From Rhodanobacter thiooxydans LCS2 (lineage in GTDB: Bacteria; Pseudomonadota; Gammaproteobacteria; Xanthomonadales; Rhodanobacteraceae): a stretch of DNA of 33,628 nt. Shown in pieces: positions 22,299-30,969 of this stretch (its first letter is position 1; each line of letters opens with the position of its first letter). The stretch covers positions 1 through 33,628 of the forward strand of contig NZ_AJXW01000098.1 of the NCBI RefSeq assembly GCF_000264375.1, given 5' to 3'. Under the pieces are notes generated by a model. The model had not been told where the DNA came from and made no database searches. It saw nothing but the letters and a program-made list of their open reading frames with translations. The position numbers and the translations under genes are program-made.

Positions 22299-23138
22299 CT
22301 ACTGCTTGACCACGCGGAAGGCCTGCACGCGGCGGTCGTCGGCTTCGGTGACGTGGAACAGGTAGCTGCCGACGGCGACTTCCTCGCCGATCTCGGGCAG
22401 GTGGCCGAACTCGGCGGTGACCATGCCGCCGACGGTGTCGTATTCCTCGTCGGGGAAATCGGCGCCAGTCTGTTCGTTGAAGTCCTCGATCGGGGTCAGC
22501 GCGCTGACCAGCCAGTCACCGCCGGGCTGTTCATGCATCAGCTCGGGTTCTTCCTCGTCGTCGTGCTCGTCGTCGATCTCGCCGACGATCTGCTCCAGCA
22601 CGTCCTCGATGGTGACCAGGCCGGCGACGCCGCCGTATTCGTTGACCACCAGCGCCATGTGGTTGCGGCTGAGCCGGAATTCCTCCAGCAACACGTTCAG
22701 GCGCATCGACTCGGGGATCAGCACGGCCGGGCGCAGGATCGAGCGGATGTCGAAGTGCTCGGTGGCGCCGAAGTACTTCAGCAGGTCCTTGGCCAGCAGG
22801 ATGCCGAGGATCTCGTCCTTGTCCTCGCCGTGCACCGGGAAGCGCGAGTGGCCGGATTCGACCACGGCGGCGAGGATGTCGGGCAGTGGCGACTCGGCGG
22901 CCAGCATCACGATCTGCATGCGCGGCACCATCACGTCGTCCACGCTCAGTTCGGTGACCTTGATCGCACCCTCGACCATGGTGAGGGTGTTCACGGACAG
23001 CAGTCCGTTGGTCTGGGCGGAACGCAGTTCCTCGATCAGTTCGTCGCGGTTGCGCGGTTCGCCGGAAAACATGTGGCCCAGTCGATCCCACCAGGTTCGG
23101 TGGGCCGGGCCGCTGGTACTGCCAGGGTCGTCGCTCAT
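22299..23138 (-). CDS. corC: CBS-domain protein CorC/YbeX
   Basis: 279 residues. It has an acidic, soluble N-terminus without the DUF21 membrane domain of longer family members, then two CBS domains (V-S-V-D-D-V-M-V-P-R-M-Q near 55, and I-R-S-I-L-R-P-A-V-L-I-P near 120). The second ends G-L-V-T-I-E-D-V-L-E-Q-I-V-G-E-I. An acidic stretch and a C-terminal CorC/HlyC domain (~195-279) follow. YbeX-type proteins are linked to magnesium homeostasis and, with YbeY and PhoH, to ribosome metabolism. Gene order phoH-ybeY-corC is the conserved one. No Shine-Dalgarno element is well placed. Confidence 0.93.
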   Translation of the reverse strand: MSDDPGSTSGPAHRTWWDRLGHMFSGEPRNRDELIEELRSAQTNGLLSVNTLTMVEGAIKVTELSVDDVMVPRMQIVMLAAESPLPDILAAVVESGHSRFPVHGEDKDEILGILLAKDLLKYFGATEHFDIRSILRPAVLIPESMRLNVLLEEFRLSRNHMALVVNEYGGVAGLVTIEDVLEQIVGEIDDEHDDEEEPELMHEQPGGDWLVSALTPIEDFNEQTGADFPDEEYDTVGGMVTAEFGHLPEIGEEVAVGSYLFHVTEADDRRVQAFRVVKQ

Positions 23139-23229
23139 TACTCGTTGGGAGTCTGCCCGAAACCGGGCGGAAGGCCGATTCTAGCGGAAAAACCGTGACG
23201 GTTCAGGGCACAAGCGTGGTGGCTTTGCG

Positions 23230-23331
23230 CCTCCCCCTGCGCGCAGGGGGAGGTTGGGAGCAGGGGCTCCGGGTGGCGGGGAAGATCAAAAGCGAGTCCC
23301 ACCCCGAGCCTCCCCTGCGTTGCAGGGGAGG
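23230..23331. repeat. Two REP-like palindromes between corC and ybeY
   Basis: A perfect 24-bp palindrome (23230-23253, arms CCTCCCCCTGCG) is followed 55 bp later by a related hairpin (23309-23318 with 23322-23331, arms CCTCCCCTGC, 3-nt loop). GC-rich palindromes of this form are dispersed in intergenic regions of Xanthomonadales genomes. They fill most of the 205-bp gap and could shape transcript ends between ybeY and corC. Confidence 0.8.
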
Positions 23332-23343
23332 GAGCAAAGCGGT

Positions 23344-23841
23344 TCAGGCATAGGGGTCGCCGATGCCGAGGCTGGCCAGGACGCGGGTTTCCAGCGCTTC
23401 CATCGCTTCGGCTTCGGCCTCCTCGATGTGGTCGTAGCCGAGCAGGTGCAGCACGCCGTGGACGGTGAGATGGGCCCAATGGTCGCGCGGCGATTTACCC
23501 TGCTCGGTGGCCTCGCGCAGCACCACCGGGGCGCAGATCGCCAGGTCGCCGATCAGTGGCAGCTTCACGCCGGGCGGCAGCTCGGCGGGGAACGACAGCA
23601 CGTTGGTGGCGTAGTCCTTGCCGCGGTAATCGCGGTTGAGCGCGCGGCCTTCGTCAGTGTCGACGATGCGGATCGCCAGCTCGGTGCCCTTGCGCCGCTT
23701 CGCCCCGCGCAGCGCCGCCTCGACCCAACGGCGGAAGCTGGCCGGCGCGGGCAGGCCGGCGCGCGGCACGGCGTAGCCCACGTGGACACGCAAGGGAATA
23801 GGGAGTCGGGAATGGGGAATCGGAAGAGCGGCGCGGGGCAT
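23344..23841 (-). CDS. ybeY: rRNA maturation endoribonuclease YbeY
   Basis: 165 residues. The zinc site [11 protein letters not shown] (His128, His132, His138) is intact. N-V-L-S-F-P and G-D-L-A-I-C-A-P, both family signatures, precede it. YbeY trims rRNA, including the 16S 3' end, and takes part in ribosome quality control. The first ~16 residues ([12 protein letters not shown]) are a translation of the intergenic ATTCCC-type repeat, and family homology begins at about L17. Either the repeat has been absorbed into the protein or translation starts at the TTG at 23793; neither start has a strong ribosome site. Confidence 0.93.
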   Translation of the reverse strand: MPRAALPIPHSRLPIPLRVHVGYAVPRAGLPAPASFRRWVEAALRGAKRRKGTELAIRIVDTDEGRALNRDYRGKDYATNVLSFPAELPPGVKLPLIGDLAICAPVVLREATEQGKSPRDHWAHLTVHGVLHLLGYDHIEEAEAEAMEALETRVLASLGIGDPYA

Positions 23842-23930
23842 GGCTGGTATCCGTGGCAGCGATACGGTTCAGAGAGCCGGATTCGATTGTTCCCGATTCC
23901 CTATTCCTGATTCTCCATTCCCTGCCTCCT
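23794..23930. repeat. Inverted pair of ATTCCC-type simple repeats at the ybeY/phoH junction
   Basis: Degenerate tandem GGGAAT(C/A)GG units at 23794-23832 face complementary ATTCCC/GATTCC units at 23888-23928, with ~55 bp between. The two blocks are inverted relative to each other. One is translated as the N-terminus of YbeY and the other as the C-terminus of PhoH. Such repeats are common between genes in this bacterial group. Confidence 0.8.
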
Positions 23931-24888
23931 CGAACGCCTCGTAGGCGCGCACGATCTTCGCCACCAGCGGATGGCGCACCACGTCGCGCGAGGTGAAGAA
24001 GGTGAAGCTGATGCCGTCCACGCCGCGCAAGACTTCGACCGCCTGGCGCAGGCCCGAACGGGTACTGCGCGGCAGGTCGACCTGGGTGACGTCGCCGGTG
24101 ATTACCGCCACCGTGCCGAACCCGATGCGCGTCAGGAACATCTTCATCTGCTCGACCGTGGTGTTCTGCGCCTCGTCGAGGATCACGTAGGAATCGTTCA
24201 AAGTGCGTCCGCGCATGTAGGCCAGCGGCGCGATCTCGATCACGTTGCGCTCGATCAGCTTGGCGACCTTCTCGAAGCCGAGCATCTCGTACAGCGCGTC
24301 GTACAGCGGGCGCAGGTAGGGGTCGACTTTTTGCGACAGGTCGCCGGGCAGGAAGCCCAGCTTCTCGCCGGCCTCGACCGCCGGTCGCACCAGGATCAGC
24401 CGTTGCACCCGGTTCGCCTCCAGTGCCTCGACCGCGCTGGCCACCGCCAGGTAGGTCTTGCCGGTGCCGGCCGGACCCACGCCGAAGTTGATGTCGTGGC
24501 TGGCGATCGCGTGCAGGTAGCGCGCCTGGTTCGGGCCGCGGCCCTTGATCACCCCGCGCTTGACCTTGATCGCCACTTCCTGGGCGTCTTCGGCGGCGGC
24601 CTCGGTGATCGCGTCGATGCCGGATTCGGCCAGCTGCAGGTTGATCCGCGCGCCGGTCAGCACCTCGTTCCCGGTGGCGGCGTACAGCGCGCGCAACACT
24701 TTCTCGGTGGCCTTGGCGGGCGCCTCCTCGCCGATCACCTGGAAGATGCTGCCGCGGTGGTTGATCTCCACGCCCAGGCGCAGCTCCACCTGGCGCAGGT
24801 GCTCGTCGAACGCCCCGCACAGGTTGGCGAGGCGGGCGTTGTCTTCGGGGTCGAGGGTGAAATCGCGCTGGTTGAGGCCGTTGGTCAT
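23869..24888 (-). CDS. phoH: PhoH-family ATPase
   Basis: 339 residues. Walker A G-P-A-G-T-G-K-T at 138-145 and Walker B V-I-L-D-E-A-Q-N near 235-242 lie in the C-terminal P-loop domain. The N-terminal ~110 residues form the KH-like region of PhoH proteins. It is a predicted RNA-associated ATPase/helicase acting with YbeY. The start at 24888 matches the family N-terminus; an upstream in-frame start would translate a dispersed repeat. The last ~17 residues ([10 protein letters not shown] and on) come from the ATTCCC-type repeat, extending the protein past its natural end at E-A-F-E-E-A. Confidence 0.95.
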   Translation of the reverse strand: MTNGLNQRDFTLDPEDNARLANLCGAFDEHLRQVELRLGVEINHRGSIFQVIGEEAPAKATEKVLRALYAATGNEVLTGARINLQLAESGIDAITEAAAEDAQEVAIKVKRGVIKGRGPNQARYLHAIASHDINFGVGPAGTGKTYLAVASAVEALEANRVQRLILVRPAVEAGEKLGFLPGDLSQKVDPYLRPLYDALYEMLGFEKVAKLIERNVIEIAPLAYMRGRTLNDSYVILDEAQNTTVEQMKMFLTRIGFGTVAVITGDVTQVDLPRSTRSGLRQAVEVLRGVDGISFTFFTSRDVVRHPLVAKIVRAYEAFEEAGNGESGIGNREQSNPAL

Positions 24889-24919
24889 GGATACGTGTCG
24901 AATGCGTGTTCCTGTGGGC

Positions 24920-24990
24920 GTCATTCCCGCGACAGCGGGAATCCATTTCGTCGAAGCATCAAGCTCAAGCCGGACTCCCGCTTTCGGGGG
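24920..24990. repeat. Dispersed palindromic repeat between miaB and phoH
   Basis: Stem ATTCCCGC/GCGGGAAT (24923-24930 with 24935-24942, loop GACA), with the flanking GTC...CCA typical of the widely dispersed 'GTCATTCCCGC' repeat. A degenerate second copy (CGGACTCCCGCTTTCGGGGG) follows near 24970-24990. The element occupies most of the 128-bp miaB-phoH gap. Confidence 0.8.
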
Positions 24991-25016
24991 GCGGCGGTGG
25001 CACGCGAGGGGCGGGC

Positions 25017-26360
25017 TCAAGCGGTCGCGACGTCGGCCGTTTGCACCCGCCCGCGCAGCGAATTGCTCATCGCGTCGGTGATCACCACATCGACGAACTG
25101 GCCGATCAGGCGCGGGTGGCCGGCGAAGTTCACGTAGCGCATGTTCTCGGTGCGGCCGCTGAGTTCGTTGGGGTTGCGCGTGCTGGGCTTTTCCACCAGC
25201 ACGCGCTGCACGGAGCCGACCATCGCCTCGTTGATCTTCTTCGCGTTCGCGTTGATCGCGGCCTGCAGGCGCGCGAGGCGCTCATGCTTGACCGCCATCG
25301 GTGTGTCGTCGGCGAGCTTGGCCGCCGGCGTGCCGGGGCGCGAGGAGAAGATGAAGGTGAAGCTCTGGTCGAAGCCGATGTCGTCGACCAGCTTCATGGT
25401 CTTCTCGAAATCCTCGTCGCTCTCGCCGGGGAAGCCGACGATGATGTCGGTGGACACGCAGATGTCCGGCCGCACCGCGCGCAGCTTGCGGATCTTCTGC
25501 TTGAATTCCAGCGCGGTGTAGCCACGCTTCATCGCCGAAAGGATGCGGTCGGAGCCGGCCTGCACCGGCAGGTGCAGGTAGTTCGCCAGCTGCGGCACGT
25601 TGGCATAGGCCTCGATCAGCGAATCGGAGAACTCCAGCGGATGCGAGGTGGTGAAGCGGATGCGGCCGATGCCGTCGATCTGCGCGATCGCGTGGATCAG
25701 CACGGCGAGGTCGGCGATGCCGCCGTCGAAGGTGGGACCCCGGTACGCGTTGACGTTCTGGCCGAGCAGGTTCACCTCGCGCACGCCCTGCGCGGCGAGC
25801 TTGGCCACTTCCACCAGCACGTCGTCGAATGGACGGCTGATCTCCTCGCCGCGGGTGTAGGGCACCACGCAATAGCTGCAGTACTTCGAGCAGCCTTCCA
25901 TGATCGAGACGAAGGCGGTGGGGCCTTCCGCGCGCGGTTCGGGCAGGCAGTCGAACTTCTCGATCTCGGGGAAGCTGATGTCCACCTGCGGCTTGCCGCT
26001 GGCGCGCTGCGCCTCGATCAGCTGCGGCAGGCGATGCAGGGTCTGCGGGCCGAATACCAGGTCGACGTAGGGCGCGCGCTTGACGATCGCCTCGCCTTCC
26101 TGCGATGCCACGCAGCCGCCGACGCCGATCAGCACCGGCTTGCCGTCCTTCTTGTGCTGCTTCCAGCGGCCGAGCTGGCTGAACACTTTCTCCTGCGCCT
26201 TCTCGCGGATCGAGCAGGTGTTGATCAGGATCACGTCCGCCTCGGACTCGTCCTGGGTCAGCTCCAGCCCGTGCGAGGCCTTGAGCACATCGGCCATCTT
26301 GGCCGAGTCGTACTCGTTCATCTGGCAGCCGTGGGTCTTGATGAAAAGTTTGCCACTCAT
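25017..26360 (-). CDS. miaB: tRNA-2-methylthio-N6-dimethylallyladenosine synthase MiaB
   Basis: 447 residues, typical length. The N-terminal UPF0004 domain carries the auxiliary cluster ligands Cys12 (H-G-C-Q-M-N), Cys49 (N-T-C-S-I-R) and Cys83 (G-G-C-V-A). The radical-SAM cluster is Cys157, Cys161 and Cys164 (G-C-S-K-Y-C-S-Y-C). A TRAM domain closes the protein (R-V-L-V-E and F-V-D-V-V-I-T). The enzyme adds a methylthio group to position 37 of tRNAs reading UNN codons. It heads the conserved miaB-phoH-ybeY-corC block. The 224-bp gap to the divergent transglycosylase shows no clear promoter to me. Confidence 0.97.
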   Translation of the reverse strand: MSGKLFIKTHGCQMNEYDSAKMADVLKASHGLELTQDESEADVILINTCSIREKAQEKVFSQLGRWKQHKKDGKPVLIGVGGCVASQEGEAIVKRAPYVDLVFGPQTLHRLPQLIEAQRASGKPQVDISFPEIEKFDCLPEPRAEGPTAFVSIMEGCSKYCSYCVVPYTRGEEISRPFDDVLVEVAKLAAQGVREVNLLGQNVNAYRGPTFDGGIADLAVLIHAIAQIDGIGRIRFTTSHPLEFSDSLIEAYANVPQLANYLHLPVQAGSDRILSAMKRGYTALEFKQKIRKLRAVRPDICVSTDIIVGFPGESDEDFEKTMKLVDDIGFDQSFTFIFSSRPGTPAAKLADDTPMAVKHERLARLQAAINANAKKINEAMVGSVQRVLVEKPSTRNPNELSGRTENMRYVNFAGHPRLIGQFVDVVITDAMSNSLRGRVQTADVATA

Positions 26361-26584
26361 GGGCGTGGGGTACCGTGATTCGTGAGGCCGGACGCGCCAT
26401 CCGGTGAACCGCGCAGTCTACCCCCCTGCCGGCGCCGCCGCCAGCAATTCGGCATGGCGGATCAATCACTTGCGGAGCAGGCGCGGTGGCGTGGCCGGTA
26501 CCTGCAGGCACCGGAACGCTGCGTGGCGCACGGAATCGCCGGTCCGCACTTGGCGCGGGCGTCCGCCGGCGGCACACTGCGCCC

Positions 26585-27715
26585 ATGTTCGGCGTCGCAA
26601 GCCAAGGGGGAAGCGCCGATCGGCCTGCCGGGGGCTTCCCAACACGTTCGATCCTTTGCGGGATCGCGTTCGGCTGTGCCTTGCTGTGGTGGCCGGCGGC
26701 GCGGGCTGGTGTCCTCTACCAGTGCACCGGCGCCAGTGGCGAGGCGGTATTCAGCAGCAGCAAGGCCGGCTACCGCAGTTGCAAGGCGATCAGCAGTTAC
26801 GCCGCGCCCGCGCCCGCGCCACGCCGCCGGGCGCTGCCGCGGGCGACGGTGGACAAGGTGGCCGGCTCGGCCGCAACCACGGCGCGCCGCCTGGCGGCGG
26901 ACGGTGCCGAGGTGACCTCGCTGACTGGCGTGCGCGGCACGGTCGAGACCAGCGCGCACCGCATCGGCGAGGCCCCGGTGAAGCAGGCCTCGCCGGCCGC
27001 GGTGCAGGGCTCGGCGGTGAGCAGTGCGAGGCTTCCGGCCGCCGCCGGCAAATCCGGCCGGCGGGACTATCGCGAAGCGCCAACGGCCACGCCGGCGGCG
27101 GACAATCCGGCAGACCGGGTCCTGCGCGGTGCGGTGTACCGCATCGTGCGCGCGGACGGCAGCGTGGAGTACACCAACTTGGCGCCGGCCGGCGGCAAGG
27201 GGCGTGCGGTGACCATGCTGTTCACCTACATCGCTACCTGTGCCGCCTGCAACCTGCATTCGACGATCCGCTGGGGCAGCGTGTCGCTCAACCTCACCGC
27301 GTATGCCGACACCATCCGTGCCGCCAGCATCGAGTACGGCGTCGACGAGGCATTCCTGCGCGCGGTCATCCACGCCGAGAGCGCGTTCAACCCGCGCGCG
27401 CTGTCGCTCAAGGGCGCGCAGGGGCTGATGCAGCTGATGCCGGGCACGGCCAGCGACATGGGCGTGCTGGACGCGTTCGACTCCGACCAGAACATCCGCG
27501 GCGGCGCGCGCTACCTGAGCCTGCTGTTGCGCGACTTCGACGGCAACGAGCGACTGGCCGCGGCCGCCTACAACGCCGGCCCCGGCGCGGTGCAGCGCTA
27601 CAAGGGCGTGCCGCCGTACGCCGAGACCCAGGTCTACGTGGAGCGGGTGGGCACCTTGCGCCGGCGCTACGGCACAGCGATCCACCCACCGCTGGCGTCG
27701 CGCGGGCCGGGCTGA
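26585..27715 (+). CDS. Lytic transglycosylase (SLT domain) with DUF4124-like modules
   Basis: 376 residues from the ATG at 26585, which starts a signal peptide (C-A-L-L-W-W-P-A-A-R-A-G). Two short modules resemble DUF4124 (V-L-Y-Q-C-T-G-A-S-G near 44, and V-Y-R-I-V-R-A-D-G-S-V-E-Y near 190), separated by a low-complexity Ala/Arg-rich linker. The Slt domain (~245-365) has the catalytic Glu265 in H-A-E-S-A-F-N-P-R-A-L, plus G-L-M-Q-L-M-P and A-Y-N-A-G-P-G-A-V. It cleaves peptidoglycan glycan strands to anhydromuropeptides in the periplasm. An in-frame upstream ATG at 26486 lacks a signal sequence. The stop is 3 bp from the convergent protease gene. Confidence 0.93.
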   Translation: MFGVASQGGSADRPAGGFPTRSILCGIAFGCALLWWPAARAGVLYQCTGASGEAVFSSSKAGYRSCKAISSYAAPAPAPRRRALPRATVDKVAGSAATTARRLAADGAEVTSLTGVRGTVETSAHRIGEAPVKQASPAAVQGSAVSSARLPAAAGKSGRRDYREAPTATPAADNPADRVLRGAVYRIVRADGSVEYTNLAPAGGKGRAVTMLFTYIATCAACNLHSTIRWGSVSLNLTAYADTIRAASIEYGVDEAFLRAVIHAESAFNPRALSLKGAQGLMQLMPGTASDMGVLDAFDSDQNIRGGARYLSLLLRDFDGNERLAAAAYNAGPGAVQRYKGVPPYAETQVYVERVGTLRRRYGTAIHPPLASRGPG

Positions 27716-27718
27716 AGA

Positions 27719-28900
27719 TCAGCTGTCCGGCATGCTGCCGACGCTCATGGCTGGGCGCTGGACCGGCGTAACTTCGAGGTGGAACGGGCTGCCGTTGCGC
27801 AGGCCGGAGATCGTCACCGTGCTGCCCGGCTTGAGCGCCGCCTCGCGCCGGCGCAGGTCGGTCGGGTCGAGGATGTCGTCGGTACCGATGCGCAGCAGGA
27901 TGTCGCGCGGGCGGATGCCGGCCAGCGCGGCCGGGCTGCCGGGATAGACCATGGTGACCAGCGCGCCGCGCGCCGCCCCAGGCAGCCCGCCGTTGGCGGC
28001 CACCGGCACGAACGCGTAGTCGGCGCCAAGCCAGCCGCGCACCACATGGCCGGTGGCGATGATCTGGTCCAGCACCTTCTTGGCCGTGGTGACCGGGATC
28101 GCGAAGCCGATGCCTTCGGCACCGGCGGCCTTGCCGATCAGCAGGGTGTTGATGCCGACCAGTTCGCCCTCGGCGTTGACCAGCGCGCCGCCGGAGTTGC
28201 CCAGGTTGATGGCTGCGTCGGTCTGGATGAAATCCTCGGCGCTGGAGCTGTTCAACTGGCGGCCGATCGCGCTGACGATGCCCATGGTGACGGTCTGGTT
28301 GAGGCCGAGCGGGTTGCCGATCGCCAGCACCACGTCGCCTGGCCGCAGCGGCTGCCCGGCGATGTGGATCACCGGCAGGTTGCTGGCGTCGATCTTCAGC
28401 ACCGCCAGGTCGGATTCCTCGTCGGCACCGACCAGGCTGGCCTTGGCGATGCGGCCGTCGTACAGCAGCACCTGGATGTCGGCCGCGTGCGCGATCACGT
28501 GGTTGTTGGTCAACACGTAGCCCTGGCCCTGCGCGCTGACGATCACGCCGGAGCCGAGCGTCTGCTCGCGATGCTGGAAGGTGGTGGGCTGGCCGCCGAA
28601 CAATTGCTGCAGTACCGGGTTGTCGTACATCCGCACGGCCTGCTCGGTGACGATCCGGTTGGCGTAGATGTTGACCACCGAGGGCGCCGCGGCCGCCACC
28701 GCGTCGGCGTAGGAGACCGGGCCGTGGCCCGGTTGGGCCGGCGTGGCCGGGGCGGCGGACGGCGTCGTCGGCCTCAGGCCGAAACGTTCGCGCAGGTGCT
28801 CACCGCTGCCGGGCCAGAACAGGCCGACCACGAAGGCCATGGCCAGTCCGAGGATGGCGAAGCGCGCGATGAAGAGGAGCGTGCCGGCGGCATGTTTCAT
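27719..28900 (-). CDS. HtrA-family periplasmic serine protease, DegS/AlgW type
   Basis: 393 residues with one N-terminal membrane helix (~8-28), a trypsin-like domain and a single PDZ domain (~290-375). The triad is His134 (T-N-N-H-V-I), Asp164 (E-S-D-L-A-V-L-K) and Ser236 (L-G-N-S-G-G-A-L). One PDZ and a membrane anchor fit DegS/AlgW, which cut the anti-sigma factor RseA/MucA when outer-membrane proteins misfold, rather than DegP with two PDZ domains. The substrate genes are not in the window. The ATG at 28900 starts the membrane helix; a longer open frame upstream overlaps petA and is not coding. Its start is about 160 bp from the divergent petA. Confidence 0.92.
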   Translation of the reverse strand: MKHAAGTLLFIARFAILGLAMAFVVGLFWPGSGEHLRERFGLRPTTPSAAPATPAQPGHGPVSYADAVAAAAPSVVNIYANRIVTEQAVRMYDNPVLQQLFGGQPTTFQHREQTLGSGVIVSAQGQGYVLTNNHVIAHAADIQVLLYDGRIAKASLVGADEESDLAVLKIDASNLPVIHIAGQPLRPGDVVLAIGNPLGLNQTVTMGIVSAIGRQLNSSSAEDFIQTDAAINLGNSGGALVNAEGELVGINTLLIGKAAGAEGIGFAIPVTTAKKVLDQIIATGHVVRGWLGADYAFVPVAANGGLPGAARGALVTMVYPGSPAALAGIRPRDILLRIGTDDILDPTDLRRREAALKPGSTVTISGLRNGSPFHLEVTPVQRPAMSVGSMPDS

Positions 28901-28970
28901 GTCGAAAGAAAAAGGTCCCGGCAATCGTGGCGAGTGTTGCGGCGGCTGGACTTCGCCGCGACGCGGTTTA

Positions 28971-28999
28971 TTGTACGGGGCGGGGGCTGACGCTACACT
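28971..28999 (+). promoter_or_regulatory. Candidate sigma-70 promoter of petABC
   Basis: -35 TTGTAC (28971-28976), a 17-bp spacer and -10 TACACT (28994-28999), 63 bp before the petA start. A GGGGT/ACCCC inverted repeat follows in the leader. Confidence 0.5.
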
Positions 29000-29062
29000 A
29001 ACGCGATTTTTGCGGGGTCCCAAACCCCACCTGGCATGGCATTGCAAGTACCGGAGAGCCTG

Positions 29063-29668
29063 ATGGCGAACGAAGTCGTCGATCATGGCCGCCGTCGTTT
29101 TCTGACAGCAACCACCTCGGTGGTTGGTGGCATCGGAATCGTCGCGGCGGCTGTGCCCTTCATCAAGTCGTGGGAACCCAGCGCGCGCGCCAAGGCCGCT
29201 GGTGCTCCGGTCACCCAGTCGCTGGCCAAGATCGAGGCGGGGCAGATGCTCACCGTGTCGTGGCGCAGCCTGCCGGTGTTCGTGCTCAACCGCACCAAGG
29301 CGCAGCTCGCCACGCTGCCGATGGTCGACTCTCGTCTGGTGGACCCCAAGTCCGACGGCGGCTCCGCCGACCAGCAGCCGAAGTACGCGCAGAACGAAGC
29401 GCGCTCGATCAAGCCGGAATGGCTGGTGGTCATCGGCATCTGCACGCACCTGGGCTGCGTGCCCGACTTCGTGCCGGAGATCAAGCCCGAGCCGTTCGAC
29501 CCGGACTGGAAGGGCGGTTTCTACTGCCCCTGCCACAAGTCGCGCTATGACCTGGCCGGCCGCGTCTACGCCGGCGTGCCGGCGCCGAAGAACCTGCCGG
29601 TGCCGCCGTACCATTTCATCGACGACAGCACCATCCAGATTGGCGTGGATCCGAAGGAGGCTGGCTAA
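29063..29668 (+). CDS. petA: Ubiquinol-cytochrome c reductase, Rieske iron-sulfur subunit
   Basis: 201 residues. The N-terminus has a Tat-like signal-anchor (G-R-R-R-F-L-T, then a hydrophobic helix ~17-35). The [2Fe-2S] ligands are Cys127 and His129 in C-T-H-L-G-C, and Cys155 and His158 in C-P-C-H; Cys132 and Cys157 form the usual disulfide. The subunit moves electrons from ubiquinol to cytochrome c1 at the periplasmic face. GGAGA precedes the ATG at 29063. The stop overlaps the petB start (TAATG). Confidence 0.97.
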   Translation: MANEVVDHGRRRFLTATTSVVGGIGIVAAAVPFIKSWEPSARAKAAGAPVTQSLAKIEAGQMLTVSWRSLPVFVLNRTKAQLATLPMVDSRLVDPKSDGGSADQQPKYAQNEARSIKPEWLVVIGICTHLGCVPDFVPEIKPEPFDPDWKGGFYCPCHKSRYDLAGRVYAGVPAPKNLPVPPYHFIDDSTIQIGVDPKEAG

Positions 29669-30969
29669 TGGCCAACGTATTCACGAGCATCGGCGATTGG
29701 GTCACCGAACGGGCACCCGGCATGATGCCGATGTACCGCAAGCACATGACCGAGTACTACGCGCCGAAGAACTTCAACCTCTGGTACTACTTCGGTTCGC
29801 TGGCGCTGTTGGTGCTGGTCAACCAGATCGTCACCGGCATCTTCCTCACCATGAACTACAACCCGAGCGCGGCGGGAGCCTTCGCCTCGGTCGAGTACAT
29901 CATGCGTGACGTGGAGTGGGGCTGGCTGATCCGCTACATGCACTCCACCGGCGCCTCGCTGTTCTTCGTGGTGGTGTTCCTGCACATGTTCCGCGGCATC
30001 ATGTACGGCTCGTACAAGAAGCCGCGCGAGCTGGTGTGGCTGCTCGGCATGCTGATCTTCCTGGTGCTGATGGCCGAAGCGTTCATGGGCTACGTGCTGC
30101 CGTGGGGCAACATGTCGTTCTGGGGCGCCAAGGTGATCATCTCGCTGTTCGGCACCATCCCCTACATCGGCGACGCGCTGGTGGAGTGGATCATGGGCGA
30201 CTTCCTGCCGGCCGACGCCACGCTCAACCGCTTCTTCGCGCTGCACGTGGTCGCGCTGCCGCTCGTGCTGCTGCTGCTGGTGGTGCTGCATCTGGCCGCG
30301 CTGCACGAGGTGGGTTCGAACAACCCCGACGGCGTGGAGATCAAGAAGGGTCCCAAGGGCAACCGCTGGGACGCAACGAAGCCGACTGACGGCATCCCGT
30401 TCCACCCGTACTACACGGTGAAGGACCTGGTTGGCGTGGGCTTCTTCCTGCTGATCGCCGCCTTCATCATCTTCTTCGCGCCGACCTTGGGCGGCTGGTT
30501 TCTGGAGCACGACAACTTCATCCCGGCCAACAATCTGGCGACGCCGTTGCACATCAAGCCGGTGTGGTACTTCACCCCGTTCTACGCGATCGTGCGCATG
30601 ATCCCGTCCTTCCTCGGCTCGGCTGTGTGGGGCGTGATCGCGATGTTCGGTGCGATCGCGGTGTTGTTCCTGCTGCCGTGGCTCGATCGTGGCAAGGTGA
30701 AGTCGGTCCGCTACCGCGGCACCGGTTTCAAGGTGGCGCTGGGGCTATTCGTGGTGTCGTACATCATGCTGGGCGCGGTCGGCGCGGGCGTTACCGCCGA
30801 AGTGATCCCGGCGTGGTTCGGCGATGTCGACGTGACGTTCTGGGAGAATCTGTTCGGCCGCGTGATGACGCTGATCTACTTCGGGTTCTTCGCATTCCTT
30901 TGGGCCTACACATACTACGGCTGGGAAAAGACCAAGCCGGTTCCGGAACGGGTGACGACGCATGACTAA
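29668..30969 (+). CDS. petB: Cytochrome b subunit of the bc1 complex
   Basis: 433 residues with eight or nine membrane helices. Haem-ligand histidines lie in the second and fourth helices (R-Y-M-H-S-T-G-A-S-L-F-F and L-H-M-F; F-A-L-H-V-V-A and L-H-L-A-A-L-H-E). The Qo-site motif reads P-V-W-Y at 298-301, where alphaproteobacteria and mitochondria have PEWY. This variation is known to me from gammaproteobacterial relatives. AAGGAGG precedes the ATG. The petC start overlaps its 3' end, so petABC is one translationally coupled operon. Confidence 0.97.
   Translation: MANVFTSIGDWVTERAPGMMPMYRKHMTEYYAPKNFNLWYYFGSLALLVLVNQIVTGIFLTMNYNPSAAGAFASVEYIMRDVEWGWLIRYMHSTGASLFFVVVFLHMFRGIMYGSYKKPRELVWLLGMLIFLVLMAEAFMGYVLPWGNMSFWGAKVIISLFGTIPYIGDALVEWIMGDFLPADATLNRFFALHVVALPLVLLLLVVLHLAALHEVGSNNPDGVEIKKGPKGNRWDATKPTDGIPFHPYYTVKDLVGVGFFLLIAAFIIFFAPTLGGWFLEHDNFIPANNLATPLHIKPVWYFTPFYAIVRMIPSFLGSAVWGVIAMFGAIAVLFLLPWLDRGKVKSVRYRGTGFKVALGLFVVSYIMLGAVGAGVTAEVIPAWFGDVDVTFWENLFGRVMTLIYFGFFAFLWAYTYYGWEKTKPVPERVTTHD

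Noticed and set aside
26612-26619. GCCGATCG near the start of the transglycosylase gene as a promoter element
   Set aside because: It lies inside the coding sequence after the ATG and lacks a -35 at the right distance.
27719-29614. A 631-codon minus-strand open frame extending the DegS-like gene upstream
   Set aside because: The extra 238 codons overlap petA on the opposite strand and have no homology; the ATG at 28900 begins the membrane anchor.
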